Shown: positions 63,865-64,000 of the stretch, one piece after another
Layout of the letters: each line of letters begins with the position of its first letter
How positions within the stretch are numbered: position 1 is the first letter of the stretch
Source: Neorhizobium vignae
GTDB lineage: Bacteria > Pseudomonadota > Alphaproteobacteria > Rhizobiales > Rhizobiaceae
Direction of reading: 5' to 3'
Assembly (NCBI RefSeq): GCF_000732195.1
Contig: NZ_JNNU01000007.1
Span: forward strand, 124,001-188,000
Length of the DNA stretch: 64,000 bases
Position numbers and translations under genes: made by a program
Notes under the pieces: generated by a model
What the model saw: the letters and a program-made list of their open reading frames with translations, nothing else
What the model was told of the DNA's origin: nothing
Databases searched by the model: none

Positions 63865-64000
63865 ATGACCGCGCAGTGGGAAAACATCGCATTTGACAAG
63901 TCGGCCATGCCGGCTGTGCCGATGCGTGTCTATGAAGGAGCAGCCAAGGCTAAGGCTCCGCCGCTGGTGCTTTATCTGCGAGGCGGGGCGTTTCTCAATG
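63865..64000 (+). CDS. Alpha/beta hydrolase, partial at window edge
   Basis: The first 45 codons of a gene that leaves the window. The block P-P-L-V-L-Y-L-R-G-G-A-F corresponds to the oxyanion segment H-G-G of the alpha/beta hydrolase-3 (lipase/esterase) family, with Arg in the His position. GAGGA lies seven bases before ATG 63865. It is divergent from the LysR gene. The nucleophile region is outside the window, so the call rests on the N-terminus only. Confidence 0.7.
   Translation, partial: MTAQWENIAFDKSAMPAVPMRVYEGAAKAKAPPLVLYLRGGAFLN

Overview
The window is chromosomal DNA from an alphaproteobacterium, most likely a member of the Rhizobiaceae (Rhizobium/Neorhizobium/Agrobacterium group). 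Evidence: high GC with strong codon bias; a phosphatidylcholine synthase (pcs); the rhizobial suf order S2-B-C-D-S-T-A behind an Irr-type iron control element; an EcfG/RpoE2-type promoter and a PhoB box; a BA14K-type protein; and many small exported rhizobial-type proteins. I see no prophage, insertion sequence, CRISPR array, rRNA or replication origin. It reads as a core-genome segment with about 65 genes and two lysine tRNAs.

Layout. 1-6 kb: the start of an exported protein, a flavin reductase, then a tight operon for maturation of a molybdenum hydroxylase (MoxR ATPase, CoxE-like VWA protein, split XdhC/CoxI halves, and a molybdopterin-binding/MobA-like fusion), with a TfoX-N protein at its end. 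6-11 kb, minus strand: NUDIX hydrolase, RhlE-type helicase, membrane-anchored M23 peptidase, DUF455 ferritin-like protein, one-Cys Bcp peroxiredoxin. 11-18 kb: AsmA-like/DUF3971 envelope protein, tyrS, a membrane diguanylate cyclase, an alpha/beta hydrolase. 18-25.3 kb: the suf Fe-S assembly operon. 25.3-29.3 kb, minus strand: a GntR regulator with twin operators and a three-gene MacAB-like export system. 29.3-34.2 kb: small stress-type proteins, an FMN reductase, a Deg protease, a poorly explained 0.9 kb region and tRNA-Lys(TTT). 34.4-38.3 kb: ccdA, an AEC transporter, a UbiH-like monooxygenase, pcs. 38.4-43.2 kb: a complete BMP-family (nucleoside-type) ABC importer. 43.2-49.8 kb: alcohol dehydrogenase with divergent AraC regulator, DUF4087 protein, TetR regulator plus ilvC, a FucU/RbsD protein, and an aminotransferase behind a large inverted repeat. 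49.8-55.7 kb: a CASTOR/POLLUX-type channel and a Pho-box-preceded Fbp/phosphonate-type ABC importer. 55.7-64 kb: DUF4189 protein, EEP nuclease, a second NUDIX protein, PhzF protein, tRNA-Lys(CTT), a double-BA14K protein, acetamidase/formamidase, an MFS carrier, and a LysR regulator divergent from an alpha/beta hydrolase that leaves the window.

Nutrient and stress control recurs. Iron (ICE upstream of suf), phosphate (Pho box at 51.9 kb) and general stress (GGAAC-N16-CGTT in front of a 41-residue membrane peptide at 31.1 kb, and a near match in front of a 59-residue one at 30.2 kb) are all readable from DNA. Several local regulators sit next to clear candidate operators. Nothing here is an obviously new multi-gene defence or mobile system. 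The most unusual items are the two small stress-promoter peptides, the bacterial CASTOR/POLLUX homologue, the nested 39-bp inverted repeat before the aminotransferase, and the cox-type maturation cassette without its enzyme.
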